Source: Arthrobacter rhizophilus (GTDB taxonomy: Bacteria; Actinomycetota; Actinomycetes; Actinomycetales; Micrococcaceae). Taken from it: a stretch of DNA of 64,000 bases. This document shows, one piece after another, positions 9,085-17,691 of the stretch. Both the position numbers and the translations under genes were made by a program. The stretch's first letter is position 1, and each line of letters opens with the position of its first letter. The DNA lies in NCBI RefSeq assembly GCF_026241105.1, contig NZ_JAPFFT010000001.1, positions 483,969 through 547,968 on the forward strand, written 5' to 3'. The notes beneath the pieces were generated by a model. It did no database searches. It saw only the letters and a program-made list of their open reading frames with translations, and was not told the origin of the DNA.

Positions 9085-9110
9085 CCTAGTAGTTGGATAT
9101 TTCCTAGTAG
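9085..9110. repeat. Direct repeat CCTAGTAG, 18 bp apart
   Basis: CCTAGTAG occurs at 9085-9092 and 9103-9110, immediately before the strong AGGAGGGGGAG ribosome-binding site of the small ORF at 9127. The surrounding bases from 9060 are loosely repetitive (AGCAAGTCCC, AGCAGTGAGC). It may be a regulator site or a relic of local duplication. Confidence 0.35.
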
Positions 9111-9126
9111 CAGGAGGGGGAGTTTT

Positions 9127-9336
9127 TTGTCCTGCCTGTTTGCTTCCATGCGTGATCCGGCGCATCCGGAAAAGATTGGTGTTTTTGTGGTTATTTGGGT
9201 TTCGCTGGCTACAGCGGCCTTGCTTGGAATCGTCGCTGCCTCGCGCAGCGGCCTGCATGGAGCTGCGCCTGGTGGCGTGGCCCGCGGCCTGATCGCCGCG
9301 AGTCAGGCAGACACCAGGCGGGTGGAATCCGCGTGA
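9127..9336 (+). CDS. Candidate small single-span membrane protein, 69 aa
   Basis: A TTG start at 9127 is preceded at proper distance by AGGAGG within a purine tract (9112-9122), the strongest ribosome-binding site in this stretch. The product has one hydrophobic span at ~18-40 (VFVVIWVSLATAALLGIVAA) and a short tail. Its TGA overlaps the GTG of the helicase gene (GTGA), a typical coupling arrangement. ATG 9148 is an alternative start. I recognise no family, and the ORF could instead be a translated leader for the helicase. Confidence 0.4.
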   Translation: MSCLFASMRDPAHPEKIGVFVVIWVSLATAALLGIVAASRSGLHGAAPGGVARGLIAASQADTRRVESA

Positions 9337-11111
9337 CTGAAACACTTTTCGGCGGCCCTGCGCTGCCCCCGGCGTATCCGGAACGCGCGGCCTGGGGAAC
9401 CGCCCCGAAACTGCGCGCCTGGCAGCAGGAAGCCCTGGATCTGTATTTGACCACCAACCCCCGTGATTTTCTCGCGGTGGCCACGCCGGGTGCCGGTAAG
9501 ACCACGTTCGCTCTCCGGATCGCTTCGACGCTCATTGACAACGGAACCGTCAACCGCGTGACGATCGTTGCTCCCACCGACCACTTGAAGCGCCAGTGGG
9601 CGGACGCCGCCGCCAAGGTGGGCATTGCCATCGACCCCAACTTCAAGAATTCCGACGGCCAGCACGGCAGGGGTTTTGTCGGCGTCGCGGTGACGTATGC
9701 ACAAGTGGCCAGCAAACCGATGCTCCACCGCGCCAAGACCGAGGCCGCCCGCACGCTGGTCATCCTTGACGAAATCCACCACGGTGGAGAGGCATTGTCC
9801 TGGGGCGACGGATTGCGGGAGGCCTTCGATCCCGCTACAAGGCGATTGGCCCTCACAGGGACGCCTTTCCGTTCCGATACTTCGCCGATTCCTTTCGTCG
9901 AATATGCCGAAGACCGCGACGGCATCCGCCGATCGAAGGCGGACTACACCTACGGCTACGGCAACGCCTTGAGGGACCATGTTGTCCGCCCTGTGCTGTT
10001 CATGGCCTACTCGGGCCAGATGCGGTGGCGTACCAGCGCCGGCGACGAAATGGCGGCTTCCCTCGGCGAGGCCGCCGTGACCAAGGACGTCACCTCCCAG
10101 GCCTGGCGGACCGCGCTGAACGCCAGCGGCGAATGGATCCCAGCGGTTCTTGCCGCCGCGGACAAGCGCCTCAGCGAGGTGCGCCGTACCGTGCCCGACG
10201 CCGGAGGCCTCGTCATTGCAACGGACCACGACGACGCCCGTGCGTACGCCGGCCAGCTCAAGAAGATCACGGGTCAGTCGCCCACGGTGATTCTGTCCGA
10301 TGATTCCAAGGCTTCGCACAAGATCGAGGAGTTCACCGAGAGCGAAAAGCGCTGGATGGTGGCTGTCCGCATGGTGTCCGAAGGCGTTGACGTCCCCCGG
10401 CTTTCGGTCGGCGTCTACGCGACGTCCACGTCCACGCCGCTGTTCTTCGCCCAGGCCGTGGGCCGTTTCGTCCGTGCCCGCAAGCGCGGCGAGACGGCGT
10501 CGGTGTTCCTGCCCTCCGTGCCGCCCCTCATGGCCCTCGCCAACTCCATGGAGGCTGAGCGGGACCATGCCTTGGACCGGCCTGAGAAGGAAGATCCGGA
10601 CGGTCTCTTCAACCCCGAAGAGAACCTGATGGCCGAGGCCAACCGCGAGGAGAAGGCGTCGGACTCCTTGGAAAAGGGCAAGTTCGAAGCACTCGATTCC
10701 CAGGCGTCCTTTGACCGCGTGCTGTTCGACGGCGGCGAATTCGGTACGGGAGCAGATATCGGTTCCGAGGACGAACTTGATTTCCTCGGGATTCCGGGGC
10801 TGCTTGATGCCGAACAGGTGGGAACTTTGCTCAGGCAACGCCAGCATGATCAGCAGTCGCGGAAGAAGCGTCAGTCGCCGTTGGCGGCCGCAGCGTCACC
10901 CGCGGTTCCGGACCACCGGATGCTGATGGATCTGCGCAACGAGCTTGCCAAGAACGTAGCGGCGTGGTCTGCCCGCACAGGCACTCCGCACGGCGTCGTT
11001 CATAACAAATTGCGCGAGGTGTGCGGCGGGCCGGCCGTCGCCCAAGCGAACGAAGACCAATTGCAGTCGCGACTGCGCAAGCTTCAGGATTGGTTCATCG
11101 GGCGGAAGTAG
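9333..11111 (+). CDS. DEAD/DEAH-box superfamily 2 helicase
   Basis: The GTG at 9333 is chosen because GGTGGA lies 7 bases upstream and it overlaps the preceding stop; the frame is open further upstream without a good start. The product is 592 aa. Motif I is TPGAGKTTFALR (~49-60), motif II is LDEIHH, motif III is LTGTPFRSD, and motif VI is QAVGRFVRARKRGE. The C-terminal ~150 residues are charged and partly helical, without a recognised domain. Such SF2 proteins act on DNA or RNA; the specific role is unknown, and no restriction-system partner is nearby. Confidence 0.88.
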   Translation: MTETLFGGPALPPAYPERAAWGTAPKLRAWQQEALDLYLTTNPRDFLAVATPGAGKTTFALRIASTLIDNGTVNRVTIVAPTDHLKRQWADAAAKVGIAIDPNFKNSDGQHGRGFVGVAVTYAQVASKPMLHRAKTEAARTLVILDEIHHGGEALSWGDGLREAFDPATRRLALTGTPFRSDTSPIPFVEYAEDRDGIRRSKADYTYGYGNALRDHVVRPVLFMAYSGQMRWRTSAGDEMAASLGEAAVTKDVTSQAWRTALNASGEWIPAVLAAADKRLSEVRRTVPDAGGLVIATDHDDARAYAGQLKKITGQSPTVILSDDSKASHKIEEFTESEKRWMVAVRMVSEGVDVPRLSVGVYATSTSTPLFFAQAVGRFVRARKRGETASVFLPSVPPLMALANSMEAERDHALDRPEKEDPDGLFNPEENLMAEANREEKASDSLEKGKFEALDSQASFDRVLFDGGEFGTGADIGSEDELDFLGIPGLLDAEQVGTLLRQRQHDQQSRKKRQSPLAAAASPAVPDHRMLMDLRNELAKNVAAWSARTGTPHGVVHNKLREVCGGPAVAQANEDQLQSRLRKLQDWFIGRK

Positions 11112-11128
11112 AGCCGCTTGACTCCCTG

Positions 11129-11143
11129 GCCGGGATTCCCGGC
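11129..11143. terminator. Hairpin between convergent helicase and pncA
   Basis: GCCGGG-ATT-CCCGGC followed by TTT on the + strand. It fills the 33-bp gap between the helicase stop and the pncA stop and probably ends helicase transcription. Confidence 0.6.
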
Positions 11144-11144
11144 T

Positions 11145-11771
11145 TTAGCTCTGTCCCAGTTCGACGCCGTTTTCCTCGAGTTCCGCGTAGGTCTCGCCAA
11201 GATCTTCCGCGATTCCTGCGGTGAGTTCGCCGATCACTGTCACGGAGTAGCCGGCCTGGACGGCATCCAAAGCCGTGGCCTTGACGCAATAGTCGGTGGC
11301 TATCCCCACCACCACCACTTCTTCCACTCCGTGGCTTTGCAGCCAGTCGTCGAGGCCCAGCGCGTCTTCATCCAGTTCGACGGAGGGGACGGCGCCGGGT
11401 GCGAGCTCGCCCGTGGGCACCTCGTCTTCGGGTGCCAGGACTCCTTCGAACCCTGAGTACGCCGCGGTGTACTGTCCCTTGCGGAAATAGGCCTGGATGT
11501 ACTCGGCATCCAGGTCCGGGTGGAGCTCAGCGCCCTTGCTCCCGGCGCGGCAATGCGGAGGCCAACTGTCCACCAGGTCCGGCGTGTCCGAAAAATGGTT
11601 GCCCGGGTCCACGTGCCAGTCCTGTGTGGCCACGATGTGGTCGAAATGCTGGTGATTGGAATCGAGGTATTCGCTGATGGCTGCGGCTGTGGCAGCGCCG
11701 CCTTCCACGGCAAGGGATCCGCCCTCGCAGAAGTCGTTCTGGACGTCGACGATGATCAGGGCCCGGGACAT
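11145..11771 (-). CDS. pncA: Nicotinamidase
   Basis: A 208-aa isochorismatase-fold hydrolase. The catalytic Asp is in DVQNDF at the N-terminus, the metal-binding stretch is QDWHVDPGNHF, and the nucleophilic Cys is in GIATDYCVKATALDA. It converts nicotinamide to nicotinate, the first step of NAD salvage. The ATG at 11771 directly abuts the pncB stop at 11772, so the two form an operon in which PncA makes the substrate of PncB. Confidence 0.95.
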   Translation of the reverse strand: MSRALIIVDVQNDFCEGGSLAVEGGAATAAAISEYLDSNHQHFDHIVATQDWHVDPGNHFSDTPDLVDSWPPHCRAGSKGAELHPDLDAEYIQAYFRKGQYTAAYSGFEGVLAPEDEVPTGELAPGAVPSVELDEDALGLDDWLQSHGVEEVVVVGIATDYCVKATALDAVQAGYSVTVIGELTAGIAEDLGETYAELEENGVELGQS

Positions 11772-13100
11772 TCAGTCCTCCTCGTAGATGGTGGGGATTG
11801 CCGGCTCGCCGCGTTGCAACCTCCGGACCACGGGAGGGAGCTCAGCCATGGTGGCTGCATGGCGGTCCTGTGCCCGGACTACCCCTTCGTGCCCTGTCCA
11901 CCCAGGGAGCAGTTCACCATTCTTGATGAACTGCTGGAGCAGCGGGCGGTCGTTGCCGTCGTCTTCCGGCCGGTGTCCGATGCCTACGATCTCGTGCGTT
12001 GCGATGCCGTGTTCGTCAAGTTTGCGGAGGGCGTATTTGCGCCCGCCCACACTGGCCTTGTTCTTGGCAACCTTGGCGACAGAGACGAATTCCCCGGCAT
12101 CGTTGGTGCGGCTGACCAGCTTGTAGACCATGCTGGCCGTCGGCGCTCCTGATCCGGTGACCAGGGAGGTGCCCACGCCGTACACATCCACCGGAGCCGA
12201 CTGGAGGGCCGCGATGGCGTATTCATCCAGGTCCGAGGTGACGACGATCCTGGTGTTGACGTTGCCGAGACTGTCCAGAAGCTCGCGAACCCATTGTGCC
12301 TGGGCCACCAGGTCTCCGGAATCCAAGCGGACCGCTCCGAGCTTGTCACCCGCGAGTTCGACGGCGGTGCGAACCCCGGTCCCGACGTCGTAGGTGTCTA
12401 CCAGAAGCGTTGTTCCCGGCCCGAACGCGGAGATCTGCGCTTCGAAGGCCTCGCGCTCCGTATCGTGCAGGAGCGTGAACGAGTGGGCCGCGGTGCCTAC
12501 GGTCTTGATGCCGTAACGGCGGCCGGCCTCAAGGTTGGAGGTACTGCCAAAGCCGGCGATGACCGCGGCCCGTGCGGCCGCCGTCGCGGATTCCTCCTGG
12601 GTGCGCCGGGAGCCCATCTCGATGCAGGGGCGGTTCCCGGCGGCACTGGTCATGCGGGAGGCGGCCGAAGCTATGGCGGTGTCGTGGTTGAGCACGGACA
12701 GGATGTAGGTTTCCAGGATGCACGCTTCCGCGAACGTGGATTCGACGATCAGGATGGGGGAGCCGGGGAAGTATGCTTCACCTTCGGGATAGCCCCAGAT
12801 GTCGCCGGAGAACCTGTAGTCGGCCAGGAAGTCCAGGGTTTGCCTGTCCACCACTTTGTGCTGGTCCAGGAAGGCGAGTTCGGCGTCGCCGAAACGGAAG
12901 TCCTTGATTCCCTCGAGCAGCCGGCCGGTGCCGGCGACGATGCCGTAGCGGCGCCCATCTGGCAGGCGGCGGGCGAAGGCCTCGAAAACCGAGCGCCGGT
13001 GCGCCGCCCCTGAATGCAGGGCAGCTTCCAGCATTGTTAGCTCATAGTGATCGGTGTACAACGACGTGCGGGGATGGTCCCAGGCGACGGATCTACTCAC
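11772..13100 (-). CDS. pncB: Nicotinate phosphoribosyltransferase
   Basis: A 442-aa enzyme with the N-terminal YTDHYELTMLEAAL signature, RTQEESATAAARAA, the GTAAHSF segment around the conserved His, and LDSGDL near the PRPP site. It makes nicotinate mononucleotide from nicotinate and PRPP. The start is GTG 13100, leaderless behind TAGAGT (13112-13107, minus strand) with a 6-base gap. It is the first gene of a two-gene salvage operon. No copy of the palindrome found before nrtR is visible here. Confidence 0.95.
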   Translation of the reverse strand: MSRSVAWDHPRTSLYTDHYELTMLEAALHSGAAHRRSVFEAFARRLPDGRRYGIVAGTGRLLEGIKDFRFGDAELAFLDQHKVVDRQTLDFLADYRFSGDIWGYPEGEAYFPGSPILIVESTFAEACILETYILSVLNHDTAIASAASRMTSAAGNRPCIEMGSRRTQEESATAAARAAVIAGFGSTSNLEAGRRYGIKTVGTAAHSFTLLHDTEREAFEAQISAFGPGTTLLVDTYDVGTGVRTAVELAGDKLGAVRLDSGDLVAQAQWVRELLDSLGNVNTRIVVTSDLDEYAIAALQSAPVDVYGVGTSLVTGSGAPTASMVYKLVSRTNDAGEFVSVAKVAKNKASVGGRKYALRKLDEHGIATHEIVGIGHRPEDDGNDRPLLQQFIKNGELLPGWTGHEGVVRAQDRHAATMAELPPVVRRLQRGEPAIPTIYEED

Positions 13101-13116
13101 GAATTCACTCTAGTCC

Positions 13117-13232
13117 CCACCGGCTCCCAGGTCTCGCTTCGCTCGACCCGGGCCCCTCGCCGGCGTGGGCCCATCCACCGGCTCCCAGGTCTCGCTTCGC
13201 TCGACCCGGGGCCCTCGCCGGCGTGGGCCCAC
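13117..13232. repeat. Two tandem copies of a 58-bp GC-rich repeat
   Basis: Copy 1 (13117-13174) and copy 2 (13175-13232) are nearly identical, differing at only a few bases. Each begins CCACCGGCTCCCAGG and contains CTCGCTTCGCTCGACCC and GCCGGCGTGGGCCC. A further CCACCG starts a third unit that breaks off before the clpS -10 box. The array fills the gap between divergent pncB and clpS promoters and has no open frame of interest. Confidence 0.85.
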
Positions 13233-13254
13233 CCACCGCCATTAGAATGGACAG

Positions 13255-13641
13255 ATGACCACTACCGCCGCCCCCGGCACCTGCGCAGCCACAGACATAG
13301 GCATAAAGGGAGAGGAACGGACGGACATCGCGGAGCAGTCGTCCACCGACGTCCTCAGCGCTGCTGACATCCCTTGGAACCTGGTGGTCTGGAACGATCC
13401 CGTCAATCTCATGAGCTATGTGAGTTACGTGTTCCAGAGCTACTTCGGCTATTCCGAGGCGAAATCCAACAAACTCATGCTCGAGGTCCATAGGAAGGGC
13501 CGTTCGATCGTGGCGTACGGTGGCAAGGAACAGGTTGAGCAGCACGCGGTTGCCATGCACGGCTACGGTTTGTGGGCAACGGTTGAAAAGGCGAGCAGCA
13601 GCGGCGATGGCCGGGGACGCAAGGGTGGCGCACGTGGCTAA
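13255..13641 (+). CDS. clpS: ATP-dependent Clp protease adaptor ClpS
   Basis: A 128-aa protein. The ClpS core starts at ~40 with PWNLVVWNDPVNLMSYV and continues through the helix containing LMLEVHRKGRSIV. The first ~35 residues are a disordered tail. ClpS binds the N-domain of ClpA/ClpC and delivers N-degron substrates to ClpP. The start is leaderless: TAGAAT, then 6 bases to ATG 13255. The stop overlaps the DUF2017 gene, the same pairing as in mycobacteria. Confidence 0.93.
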   Translation: MTTTAAPGTCAATDIGIKGEERTDIAEQSSTDVLSAADIPWNLVVWNDPVNLMSYVSYVFQSYFGYSEAKSNKLMLEVHRKGRSIVAYGGKEQVEQHAVAMHGYGLWATVEKASSSGDGRGRKGGARG

Positions 13642-14200
13642 GGCTTTCAAGTACGGACTCAAAGGGATCACCGGCTACCTTGAGCCCGCCGAGCGCGAAC
13701 TCCTGCGCGGCCTTCTGGACGATGTCATTTCCATGCTGGAACCGGAGCTGTCCCAGAATGAAGACCCCTTGACGGCCCTGATCGGCCTGGACATGAATGT
13801 CAAGGAACCGTCCGATCGCGCCTTGCTCAGGCTGTTGCCAAACGTCATGAAGAACGACGACGCCGCCTCCCTCGAGTTCCGCCAGCTCACCGAGCGCTCG
13901 CTGAGGGAAGGAAAAATCGGTGCGCTTCGGGCCGCAGCGATGGGCCTGGACCGCAACGAGCTTGTGCTCACGCCGGAAGAAGCCAAGCTCTGGTCCATGG
14001 CGCTCAACGACGTCCGCCTGGTGCTGGCCGAGCGCCTCGATATCCGTGACGAAGCCGATGCCGACCATGTCCACGCCATGCAGGACTGGTCCCAGGCCGA
14101 AGACGTAGAGAGCTATCTGGCGCTCGTGTACAACTTCACCACCTGGCTCCAGGAATCGCTGGTGCAGGCCATGATGGCATCGATAGACCGGAAATCCTGA
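13634..14200 (+). CDS. DUF2017 family protein
   Basis: The frame is open upstream, but GTG 13634 has AAGGG 8 bases before it and overlaps the clpS stop by 8 bp; GTG 13625 and ATG 13607 are alternatives. The product is 188 aa, mostly helical and acidic, without membrane segments. It matches the DUF2017 family found directly after clpS in actinobacteria. Conserved linkage suggests a function connected with ClpS or Clp proteolysis, but this is inference. Confidence 0.85.
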   Translation: MAKAFKYGLKGITGYLEPAERELLRGLLDDVISMLEPELSQNEDPLTALIGLDMNVKEPSDRALLRLLPNVMKNDDAASLEFRQLTERSLREGKIGALRAAAMGLDRNELVLTPEEAKLWSMALNDVRLVLAERLDIRDEADADHVHAMQDWSQAEDVESYLALVYNFTTWLQESLVQAMMASIDRKS

Positions 14201-14305
14201 GGTGAAATTAGATGTGCTCACTGCCTTCCGTGTGACAAAACAGACACGAGGCCCCCGCCACAAGTCATGGCTGCGGCACATGCCTTGGCTTATTCTCTAA
14301 GAATC

Positions 14306-15376
14306 ATGAACTCAGCATCGGATACGGTATCGGGTGGGGAGAGCGCCGCACCGGCGCGGGAATCCCAGCGCAAGCCGGAAACACTGAACAACAACGCAGA
14401 CAACACTTTGCTGGGATCACGCCCCATAGGTGTCTTCGATTCCGGCGTGGGCGGCCTTACTGTGGCGCGGTCGATCATCGACCAATTGCCCAATGAGTCC
14501 ATCATCTACGTGGGGGACACCGCCAACGGCCCTTACGGACCTCTTCCCATCGCCGAAGTCCGGGCCAACGCCCTCGGGGTCATGGACGAGCTCGTGGACT
14601 CCGGCGTCAAGCTTCTGACGATCGCCTGCAATTCAGCCTCGGCCGCAGTTTTGCGCGATGCCAGGGAGCGATACACGGCCCGCTACGGGATTCCCGTCAT
14701 TGAGGTCATCCAGCCGGCGGTCCGCCGGGCGGTGTCCGCTACGCGATCTGGCCGGATAGGTGTCATCGGGACATCGGCCACAGTAGGTTCCCGGGCCTAC
14801 GAGGACACCTTTGCCGCCGCCCCGGACCTGAGTATCACCTCGGTGGCCTGTCCGGAATTCGTAAACTTCGTGGAGGCCGGCATCACCACCGGTCCCGAGC
14901 TCCTGGCCGCAGCCCACGAGTACCTGGAACCGCTCAGAGATGCCGGAGTGGACACCGTGGTGTTGGGTTGCACGCACTATCCGCTGCTGACGGGAGTGAT
15001 CTCATACGTCATGGGGGAGGACGTCACCCTTGTGTCGAGCGCCGAGGAGACTGCCAAAGACGTGTACCGCGCCCTGGCCACGCACGGGATCCAGCGCACC
15101 GACGCCAGCCTGCCGCGGCACGACTTCATGGCGACCGGCGATGCAGTCCAGTTCGAATTCCTGGCGCGCCGCTTCCTCGGCCCTGAGGTCCTGTCCGTGC
15201 GCCACGTGGACCATGTAGCCGCGCAGTATCCGACAGGAAGCCTCGCGCGCATCACCCCGGAAATGCTGGAGGCCGCCCGCACGGGAGGCCACCATGCGAG
15301 GACCTCCAACTTCGTTGATCCTGCAGCCTTCACCGTAAACGAATTCGGCGCGGCCCGCGGGGGCCGCATCCAGTGA
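14306..15376 (+). CDS. murI: Glutamate racemase
   Basis: Converts L- to D-glutamate for peptidoglycan. The racemase core begins at ~40 with [15 protein letters not shown]; the two catalytic Cys lie in [10 protein letters not shown] and GCTHYPLL, and the phosphate/substrate loop is DTANGPYGP. The chosen ATG at 14306 gives a 38-residue low-complexity N-terminal extension relative to typical family members. A TATTCT box lies 9 bases before it. The stop overlaps the next GTG (GTGA). Confidence 0.95.
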   Translation: MNSASDTVSGGESAAPARESQRKPETLNNNADNTLLGSRPIGVFDSGVGGLTVARSIIDQLPNESIIYVGDTANGPYGPLPIAEVRANALGVMDELVDSGVKLLTIACNSASAAVLRDARERYTARYGIPVIEVIQPAVRRAVSATRSGRIGVIGTSATVGSRAYEDTFAAAPDLSITSVACPEFVNFVEAGITTGPELLAAAHEYLEPLRDAGVDTVVLGCTHYPLLTGVISYVMGEDVTLVSSAEETAKDVYRALATHGIQRTDASLPRHDFMATGDAVQFEFLARRFLGPEVLSVRHVDHVAAQYPTGSLARITPEMLEAARTGGHHARTSNFVDPAAFTVNEFGAARGGRIQ

Positions 15377-16170
15377 AACTGACCATTGTTGGCTGCACGG
15401 GTTCCTTTCCCGGGCCGGGCTCTCCGGCGTCGTGCTACTTGCTGACCGCGCAAGACGGCGAACGCCAGTGGAAGATCGTCATGGACCTAGGCAGTGGTGC
15501 GCTCGGGGCCATCCAGCGGTACACGGACCTTGAGGACATCGACGCGATCTTCCTGACCCATTTGCACCCGGACCACTGCATGGATCTGTGCGGACTGCAC
15601 GTGGCCGTCCGCTGGAAGCCAGGCGGTTGGGGTCGGGACAGGATCCCCGTGTGGGGGCCCGCCGCGACGGCCGACCGGATGGCCACTGCCTACGGGCTGG
15701 AACTGGACCCCGGAATGCACGATGAGTTCGACTTCAGCAACTGGAGTGAACGCCAGTCCGTGCAGCTTGGACCGTTCACGGTGACGCCGTATGCCGTGAA
15801 CCACCCGGTGGAAGAGGCCTACGCATTGCGCGTAGAGGTCACCGAGCCGGGCAAGGATGGAAGTCCCGTCACCAGGATCCTGACGTACTCGGGAGACACC
15901 GACTCGTGCCGGGGACTTGAGGATGCAGCCCGCAACGCGGATCTCTTCCTGTGCGAGGCAGCCTTCGAAGAAGGCCGCGACGACGACATCAAGGATGTGC
16001 ACCTGACCGGCAAGCGCGCGGGGCAGGCAGCCACAGCCGCGGGAGCCCGGCGGCTCCTCCTGACTCACATCCCCGTGTGGACGTCACAGACCAAGGTTAT
16101 GGCAGAGGCGCGGCCCGAGTTCGCCGGCGATGTCGCCGTCGCGGTCGCCGGGGTTCACTACACCGTCTGA
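15373..16170 (+). CDS. MBL-fold hydrolase, Rv1339-type (putative cyclic-nucleotide phosphodiesterase)
   Basis: A 265-aa metallo-beta-lactamase fold protein with the metal motif [10 protein letters not shown] (~59-68), a second His in [10 protein letters not shown], the Asp ligand in YSGDTD, and a final His in LLLTHIPVW. Gene order murI, this gene, rph, rdgB copies the mycobacterial order in which Rv1339 has been reported to hydrolyse cyclic AMP, so that activity is a good hypothesis; RNase Z-like activity is the older annotation for the fold. The start GTG overlaps the murI stop. Confidence 0.85.
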   Translation: MKLTIVGCTGSFPGPGSPASCYLLTAQDGERQWKIVMDLGSGALGAIQRYTDLEDIDAIFLTHLHPDHCMDLCGLHVAVRWKPGGWGRDRIPVWGPAATADRMATAYGLELDPGMHDEFDFSNWSERQSVQLGPFTVTPYAVNHPVEEAYALRVEVTEPGKDGSPVTRILTYSGDTDSCRGLEDAARNADLFLCEAAFEEGRDDDIKDVHLTGKRAGQAATAAGARRLLLTHIPVWTSQTKVMAEARPEFAGDVAVAVAGVHYTV

Positions 16171-16226
16171 ACCCGCAGTCCAACTGCGCAGTCCGGCGAG
16201 GGCCGGGGGATCGCTAAGCTTGCAGT

Positions 16227-16985
16227 ATGACTTCCGAAGCCACATCTGTCCCCGTCATCCGTGCCGACGGCCGCACGCCTGATCAGCTCCGTCCCATCAG
16301 CATTACGCGCGGCTGGTCCAAGCAGGCCGAAGGCTCGGCCCTGATCGAATTCGGCAACACCCGCGTGCTGTGCACAGCGTCCTTGACTGAAGGCGTGCCG
16401 CGCTGGCTCAAAGGTGAAGGCCGGGGCTGGGTCACGGCCGAATATGCCATGCTGCCGCGGGCCACGAACACCCGTTCCGACCGTGAGTCGGTCAAGGGAC
16501 GGATCGGCGGACGCACGCACGAGATTTCGCGCCTGATCGGCCGGTCGCTGCGTTCCATCATCGACACCAAGGCGCTTGGCGAGAACACGATCGTGCTGGA
16601 CTGCGATGTCCTCCAGGCCGACGGCGGAACCCGCACCGCAGCGATCACGGGCGCCTACGTGGCGCTCGCCGAAGCGATCCGCTTCGCCCGGGAGAACAAG
16701 ATGATCGCAAAGAACGCGCAGCCGCTGATCGACACGATCGCTGCCGTCTCTGTAGGGATCATCGACGGCATCCCCATGCTGGACCTGCCTTATGTAGAGG
16801 ACGTGCGTGCCGAAACCGATATGAACGTGGTGGTCACCGGCTCGGGGAAGTTCGTAGAGGTCCAGGGAACCGCCGAGGGAGCCCCGTTCGACCGCGATGA
16901 GCTGAATGCCCTGCTGGACCTTGCCCTCATTGGCACGGGCGAGCTGGCGGCGATCCAGCGCGAGACCCTGGCCGAGGCCCCGTGA
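16227..16985 (+). CDS. rph: Ribonuclease PH
   Basis: A 252-aa protein beginning with [15 protein letters not shown], followed by [19 protein letters not shown], the Arg-rich [19 protein letters not shown] phosphate-binding region, and [15 protein letters not shown]. It trims tRNA 3' ends by phosphorolysis. The start is leaderless: TAAGCT (16215-16220), then 6 bases to ATG 16227. The stop overlaps the next GTG, so rdgB is co-expressed. Confidence 0.96.
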   Translation: MTSEATSVPVIRADGRTPDQLRPISITRGWSKQAEGSALIEFGNTRVLCTASLTEGVPRWLKGEGRGWVTAEYAMLPRATNTRSDRESVKGRIGGRTHEISRLIGRSLRSIIDTKALGENTIVLDCDVLQADGGTRTAAITGAYVALAEAIRFARENKMIAKNAQPLIDTIAAVSVGIIDGIPMLDLPYVEDVRAETDMNVVVTGSGKFVEVQGTAEGAPFDRDELNALLDLALIGTGELAAIQRETLAEAP

Positions 16986-17632
16986 GCGAGGCAATGCCCG
17001 CAGCTGTCCCGCGACTCGTTCTCGCCACCCACAACAAGGGCAAACTGGGCGAGCTCCGGGAACTCCTCAGGGGACAGGTCCCAGGGCTCGACGTCGATAC
17101 CCAGGTGATTGACGCGGCCGCGGCCGGAGCCCCCGACGTTGCAGAGACCGGGGTAACTTTTGCCGAGAACTCCCTGCTCAAGGCACGGGCCGTGGCTGAA
17201 GCCACCGGACTGGTGGCGATTGCCGATGATTCCGGGCTCGCCGTGGACGTGCTGGGTGGAGCTCCCGGCATCTTCTCGGCCCGTTGGTCCGGCCGGCATG
17301 GTGACGATGGCGCCAATCTCCAACTCTTGCTGGCGCAATTGTCCGACGTCCCCGACGCACACCGTGGAGCGGCGTTTGTCTGCGCGGCAGCGCTCGCTGT
17401 ACCCGACGCCGTCGACGGCGGTGGCCGGGAGGTGGTCGAGTACGGCCAGTTGGAAGGCACCCTCTTGCGCGAACCCCGGGGTGCGGGTGGATTCGGCTAC
17501 GACCCCGTGCTGCAGCCCCAAGGCTTGGACCGCAGCTGCGCCGAGCTGAGTTCCGAGGAAAAGAACGCCATCAGCCACCGTGGCAAGGCGTTCCGGGCGC
17601 TGCTTCCGGCCATCGTGGACGCCCTGCGCTAG
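16982..17632 (+). CDS. rdgB: XTP/dITP pyrophosphatase (RdgB/HAM1)
   Basis: A 216-aa nucleotide-pool cleaning enzyme that hydrolyses dITP and XTP. It has [12 protein letters not shown] (~12-24), [22 protein letters not shown] in the middle, [10 protein letters not shown] and SHRGKAF near the end. The GTG start at 16982 overlaps the rph stop in a GTGA. A strong hairpin follows the stop. Confidence 0.95.
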   Translation: MSEAMPAAVPRLVLATHNKGKLGELRELLRGQVPGLDVDTQVIDAAAAGAPDVAETGVTFAENSLLKARAVAEATGLVAIADDSGLAVDVLGGAPGIFSARWSGRHGDDGANLQLLLAQLSDVPDAHRGAAFVCAAALAVPDAVDGGGREVVEYGQLEGTLLREPRGAGGFGYDPVLQPQGLDRSCAELSSEEKNAISHRGKAFRALLPAIVDALR

Positions 17633-17638
17633 AAACGC

Positions 17639-17670
17639 GAATGGCACCCCGCAACTGCAGGGTGCCATTC
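17639..17670. terminator. Bidirectional terminator between rdgB and dedA
   Basis: A perfect 11-bp stem, GAATGGCACCC (17639-17649) with GGGTGCCATTC (17660-17670), and a 10-base loop. It sits 6 bases after the rdgB stop and 21 bases after the convergent DedA stop, so it can serve both. Confidence 0.85.
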
Positions 17671-17691
17671 GACGTGATGGGGCCGGCTCAG

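Noticed and set aside
9303..10847. Long minus-strand open frame (over 500 codons) opposite the helicase gene
   Set aside because: Composition is that of an antisense shadow in high-GC DNA; the + strand frame carries all helicase motifs and a good start.
13117..13232. Tandem 58-bp repeat as coding sequence extending pncB or clpS
   Set aside because: Both genes have well-placed leaderless starts outside the repeat.
14267..14305. N-terminal extension of murI from an ATG at 14267
   Set aside because: The ATG at 14306 has a better placed -10-like box, and the extra residues have no family match.
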